Origin: Pseudomonadota bacterium
GTDB taxonomy: Bacteria; Pseudomonadota; Alphaproteobacteria; Rhizobiales; Xanthobacteraceae
Reading direction: 5' to 3'
Length of the DNA: 64,000 bases
NCBI GenBank assembly: GCA_023435725.1
Contig: JAEYRD010000236.1
Coordinates: forward strand, 1-64,000
Shown: one piece after another, positions 61,158-64,000 of the stretch
Layout: each line of letters opens with the position of its first letter
How positions within the stretch are numbered: the first letter of the stretch is position 1
Notes under the pieces: generated by a model
What the model saw: only the letters and a program-made list of their open reading frames with translations
Database searches by the model: none
Told to the model about the DNA's origin: nothing
Program-made: the position numbers and the translations under genes

Positions 61158-61955
61158 TCACATCACCACGACCTTGGTGCCGACATTGACGCGGCCGTAG
61201 AGGTCGATGACGTCCTCGTTGCGCATGCGGATGCAGCCGGAGGAGACGTTGGTGCCGATGGTCCAGGGCTCGTTGGAGCCGTGGATGCGGTAGAGCGTGG
61301 AGCCCAGATACATCGCGCGCGCGCCGAGCGGATTTTCAGGACCGCCCTCCATATGCCTGGGAAGGTCGGGCCGGCGCGCGATCATTTCCGCCGGCGGGGT
61401 CCAATCCGGCCATTCGCGCTTGGCCGTGATCGACTTCACGCCGGACCAGGTGAAGCCGGGACGGCCGACGCCGATGCCATAACGCATTGCCCTGCCATTC
61501 CCCTCGACGAGATAGAGGAACTTGTTCGGCGTATCGACCACGATCGTGCCGGCGCTTTCCTTGCCGCTATAGTCAACAAGTTGTTTCTCGAATTTCGGAT
61601 CGAACGGACGCGACCGCGGGTCAATCGCCTCCGGCTGCATCGCGCCCTGCATCTGCGGCTCGCCCATCGGCGGCAGGTGGCGCCGGTCGTAATATCCCGG
61701 CTGCGGCTGATAGATCGGCTGCTGCGGAGCGTAGGCCGAACCGCGGCCGGGTCCGTCGCCAAACAGAAACTCGATGAAGCCGCCGCCCATGTTCGAATTG
61801 GAGGCGACGCGCGTCGGCGCCGACGGCACCTGCGGCTGGTAGAGCACCGCGGGCGGATCGGTCGGCACCGAATTGTCGAAGGCACTGGCGCTGTTCGCGC
61901 CGGCAACGAAGGTGCAAGCGCTGCCGAGCAGCGCGACAGACATTTTCTTGAACAT
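61158..61955 (-). CDS. L,D-transpeptidase (YkuD domain)
   Basis: A 265-residue exported enzyme that makes 3-3 peptidoglycan crosslinks or attaches proteins to it. The signal peptide is MFKKMSVALLGSACTFVAGA, cut near ASA. A Pro/Gln-rich linker (about 30-95) leads to the YkuD domain (about 135-263). Its catalytic motif is IHGSNEPWTIGTNVSSGCIR, with His and Cys. GTIVVDTPNKFLYLVEGNGR starts the domain. The start was set at the signal peptide; 45 upstream codons were rejected. It is divergent from cheZ. Confidence 0.9.
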   Translation of the reverse strand: MFKKMSVALLGSACTFVAGANSASAFDNSVPTDPPAVLYQPQVPSAPTRVASNSNMGGGFIEFLFGDGPGRGSAYAPQQPIYQPQPGYYDRRHLPPMGEPQMQGAMQPEAIDPRSRPFDPKFEKQLVDYSGKESAGTIVVDTPNKFLYLVEGNGRAMRYGIGVGRPGFTWSGVKSITAKREWPDWTPPAEMIARRPDLPRHMEGGPENPLGARAMYLGSTLYRIHGSNEPWTIGTNVSSGCIRMRNEDVIDLYGRVNVGTKVVVM

Positions 61956-62270
61956 CGACGTACTCTGTACTGTTTCGTCTAGATCACATGCGTCGTGGAG
62001 GGCTGATGGCTGATCCGCGCTCGCGACGTGGTCAATAAGAAGCAAAAGCCGTTTTGTTTGGTAAACGGAAGCCGCGTTTCGATTCACCACGTCGCGAACG
62101 ACGGCGCAATTTGGCGATCAGCGTTTATTTTCGATGAACGCCGCGCGCCCATGGTTAATCGCTCGTTTTCGCGCCGTCGCGCGCGGCCGCGCAACAGTTC
62201 CCGCTGTGAACCTCGTGTTAAATCGCTTCTGCCTACAAAGACGCGTGAGTGAGGTGGGGGGAGTATCCTG
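61956..62270. other. 315-bp divergent intergenic region, no gene seen
   Basis: This region holds the promoters of the L,D-transpeptidase and cheZ genes. I see no hairpin repeat of the families found elsewhere, no RNA gene and no convincing small frame. A run of GGTGGGGGGAG just before the cheZ ATG is the ribosome binding site. Confidence 0.6.
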
Positions 62271-63050
62271 ATGGCTGTTCACCGCAAGCGTTTTCGTGCC
62301 GAGGACATCATCGGCGGCGAAGTGCCAATTGTTGATGTAACCGACGAGACGATGCCTATGCATAGCGAGATCATGGCAGAGCTGCGCGCGATCCGCGCAC
62401 AGATGGCGAAGGGCGCGGCCCCGCTGACCGGCAGCGCGGCCATGGCAGCGATCGATGCCTCCACGGCGCACGAGCTCTCCGAAGCGCGCACCCTGCTCGA
62501 GACCTATCGGGCACAGATCGAGCAATGCGAGAAGCTCAAGGTCGAGCTCGACCTAATCCATGACGCCATCGACCGCACCAAGCGCGAGATCGCGGTGCTG
62601 CATGGCAAGAGTTTCAACGGCGAAGAGATGGCCAAGGTCAATGGCGAACTCGGCGCCGTGGTCGGCGGCACCGAGCAGGCGACCCAGCAGATCCTCGAAG
62701 CCGCCGAGTCGATCGACCAGGCAGCCAGCGCGCTCGCCAAGGTCGATTCGGTCGACCAGCAGAAGCGCCTCGCCGACGACATCCAGGAACGCGTCGTCTC
62801 GATCTTCGAGGCCTGCAACTTCCAGGACCTGACCGGCCAGCGCATCAGCAAGGTCATGACCACGATGAAGTTCATCGAGCAGCATATCAATGCGATGATG
62901 GACATCTGGGGCGGCGTCGACGCGATCAAGGCCCATGTGCCGCCGCCGGTCGACACGCGCGACGAGGACGCCAAGCTGCTGAACGGCCCCAAGCTTGCCG
63001 GCGACGTCGGCCACGCCTCGCAGGACGACATCGACGCGCTGTTCGACTGA
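62271..63050 (+). CDS. cheZ: CheZ-family CheY phosphatase
   Basis: CheZ dephosphorylates CheY-P in chemotaxis. The 259-residue helical protein has the catalytic motif ACNFQDLTGQRISKVMTTMK, where Asp186 and Gln190 align with Asp143 and Gln147 of E. coli CheZ. Long helices (about 68-160) should form the dimeric four-helix bundle. The C-terminal SQDDIDALFD is a CheY-binding tail much like the LSQDEIDALL start of FliM. A strong GGGGGGAG precedes the ATG. No chemotaxis operon is adjacent; the CheY-type receiver at 14 kb is a possible partner. Confidence 0.85.
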   Translation: MAVHRKRFRAEDIIGGEVPIVDVTDETMPMHSEIMAELRAIRAQMAKGAAPLTGSAAMAAIDASTAHELSEARTLLETYRAQIEQCEKLKVELDLIHDAIDRTKREIAVLHGKSFNGEEMAKVNGELGAVVGGTEQATQQILEAAESIDQAASALAKVDSVDQQKRLADDIQERVVSIFEACNFQDLTGQRISKVMTTMKFIEQHINAMMDIWGGVDAIKAHVPPPVDTRDEDAKLLNGPKLAGDVGHASQDDIDALFD

Positions 63051-63076
63051 TCGGACGCGGCAGAGAGAAAAACAAA

Positions 63077-63100
63077 ACGCCGGCGAGAGCCGGCGTTTTT
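63077..63100 (+). terminator. Rho-independent terminator of cheZ
   Basis: An 8-bp stem (ACGCCGGC / GCCGGCGT) with a GAGA loop and a TTTTT tail, 27 bp after the stop. The A-rich flank upstream would allow function on the other strand too. The family A palindrome starts one base later. Confidence 0.88.
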
Positions 63101-63184
63101 GTCATTGCGAGCGAGGCGAAGCAATCCAGACCATCTCCGCGGAGACAGCCTGGATTGCTTCGTCGCTTCGCTCCTCGCAATGAC
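63101..63184. repeat. Dispersed palindrome family A, complete copy
   Basis: Left arm 63101-63129; right arm 63150-63184 with two 3-bp insertions. The spacer contains CCGCGG as in the copies at 33.2 and 43.6 kb. Confidence 0.85.
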
Positions 63185-63190
63185 GAGCGG

Positions 63191-63296
63191 CTAAAGCGCG
63201 ATGAGATTGGGATGAATCGTCATCGCGCTTTAGGCTATTGTTTGAGCATGATCTTTTCGGAGAACGCTTCACACTTTTCCGGATCATGCTTTAGGC
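63191..63296. repeat. Two-hairpin intergenic repeat
   Basis: The first hairpin pairs TAAAGCGCGATGA with TCATCGCGCTTTA (63192-63233). The second pairs GCATGATCTTTTCGGA with TTCCGGATCATGC (63247-63291). I recall this two-hairpin unit as common between rhizobial genes. It lies at the 3' end of the minus-strand lipoprotein gene. Confidence 0.7.
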
Positions 63297-63305
63297 CAGT
63301 CCCCG

Positions 63306-63827
63306 TCACGCCCGCGGCGCGCAGCGGACATAGACCATGTTGCCGTAGCGGGTGGCGGCGTCCTTGTCGATGAATCGGGTGATCAGGACGCGGCCGTCGA
63401 AGGAGACGATCTCACGGTCCTGCTCGCCGGGGGTCGGACCGGCCGGCCCGATATAGTTCTTGCCACTGGGCGAGCCCTTCAGGCGCAGTTCCTGCGGCGT
63501 CGCCTGGTCGGCGAGATGCATGATCACGCCGCCGGACGATCCGGCGCCGATCACATAGGGGTTCTTACACTGGGCCCGGGCGGCGGCCTCGGTGCGGGCG
63601 CGGTCGGCCGGGTTCTGGAACGAGGCGAGACCCCAGCGGCCGACGATCTCGTCGGCGCGGATGCTCGCCGGCATTTCCGGCCCGGTGCCGGGCTCGGCCT
63701 CGGGCGGCGGCGAGGATGACGAGAACGACGGCAGGCTCATACCGCCGCCACAGGCGCCGAGAAGCAGCGCCAGGCAAGAGGCAGCCGCCAGATTGGCGAC
63801 CGTGCGCGCGTGAGCTGAACTGATCAT
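63306..63827 (-). CDS. Hypothetical lipoprotein
   Basis: A 173-residue lipoprotein. The signal ends in the lipobox LLGAC with Cys26, a substrate for signal peptidase II. A Ser/Pro-rich spacer (about 30-52) precedes a compact domain: ADEIVGRWGLASFQNPADRA, VIGAGSSGGVIMHLADQATP, VSFDGRVLITRFIDKDAATR, MVYVRCAP. Residues after Cys do not include Asp at +2, so outer-membrane sorting is likely. GGGGGA lies before the ATG; 23 upstream codons were dropped. Family not recognised. Confidence 0.78.
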   Translation of the reverse strand: MISSAHARTVANLAAASCLALLLGACGGGMSLPSFSSSSPPPEAEPGTGPEMPASIRADEIVGRWGLASFQNPADRARTEAAARAQCKNPYVIGAGSSGGVIMHLADQATPQELRLKGSPSGKNYIGPAGPTPGEQDREIVSFDGRVLITRFIDKDAATRYGNMVYVRCAPRA

Positions 63828-64000
63828 GGCATTCCCCCGAACAAGACCATGGCCGCACCCCTTCCGCAACCAAGCGCAAAACCGCTGCCGTAGCAATGGC
63901 GTCCTTTAACACGCCGGCGCTCCCGACAAACTTCCAATGGCACCATCCTATATCCGCCTCACCAATCGCTTAACCACCTTTGCTTGACAGGACCGCGGCC
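63828..64000. other. 173-bp window end, no gene seen
   Basis: Upstream region of the lipoprotein gene. No reading frame, hairpin or RNA gene is evident before the window ends. Confidence 0.5.

Overview
The window reads as a stretch of chromosome from a high-GC alphaproteobacterium, most likely Bradyrhizobium or a close relative (Nitrobacteraceae). This rests on recognised protein families and gene orders (uvrC-pgsA-moaD-moaE; pmbA to lpxK with DUF4170 and DUF374; hisZ-hisG; DUF2093, DUF2076 and DUF6101 proteins), a fluoroacetate dehalogenase that matches the Rhodopseudomonas palustris enzyme RPA1163 as I recall it, and several families of intergenic palindromes typical of this group. I see no tRNA, rRNA, CRISPR array, transposase, integrase or phage block. 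Most of the window is core chromosome.

Layout. 1-9 kb: rlmJ, a cold-shock gene, an outer-membrane barrel protein, then uvrC, pgsA-moaD-moaE-prmB, and two membrane proteins including a YihY/BrkB protein. 9-20 kb: a SAM methyltransferase divergent from a winged-helix/TolB-like/TPR regulator, a TipF-like degenerate EAL protein, a HAD hydrolase, a CheY-type receiver, ribF, ileS, lspA and a secreted protein. 20-30 kb: a complementary pair of M16 proteases, arfB, a probable periplasmic dehydrogenase module (cytochrome c, glyoxalase-like protein, Tat-exported small subunit, GMC flavoprotein), an RHH regulator and mutL. 30-44 kb: rsmD and a pseudouridine synthase with a very long disordered N-terminus, tadA, fluoroacetate dehalogenase, purD, an IclR regulator convergent with an ADC-like/substrate-binding protein/SDR operon, a hydrolase/membrane protein/winged-helix operon, and xseA. 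44-52 kb: small secreted proteins and the envelope operon pmbA-cysQ-like-DUF4170-DUF374-kdtA-lpxK. 52-64 kb: a DUF6101 gene, ubiA, rsmE, hisZ-hisG, a GT2/YdjC deacetylase pair, DUF2076, an L,D-transpeptidase, cheZ and a lipoprotein.

Themes. Envelope and lipid A work recurs: lpxK, kdtA, the DUF374 acyltransferase, the GT2/deacetylase pair, lspA, the L,D-transpeptidase and the barrel protein. Motility and chemotaxis genes (tipF-like, cheY-like, cheZ) are scattered rather than clustered. Translation and RNA modification genes (rlmJ, prmB, rsmD, rsmE, the pseudouridine synthase, tadA, arfB, ileS) are numerous.

The least ordinary items are the dehydrogenase module, the GT2/deacetylase pair (resembling FlmF2/NaxD of Francisella), the ADC-like operon with a palindromic operator, the winged-helix operon with tandem operator-like sites over its promoter, tandem FixK/FNR-like boxes upstream of a small secreted protein, a ubiA start codon at the apex of a palindrome, and nested dispersed palindromes. 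I found nothing I can defend as a wholly new system. Start codons were often moved from the longest possible reading frame to the one supported by a ribosome binding site, signal peptide or family alignment.
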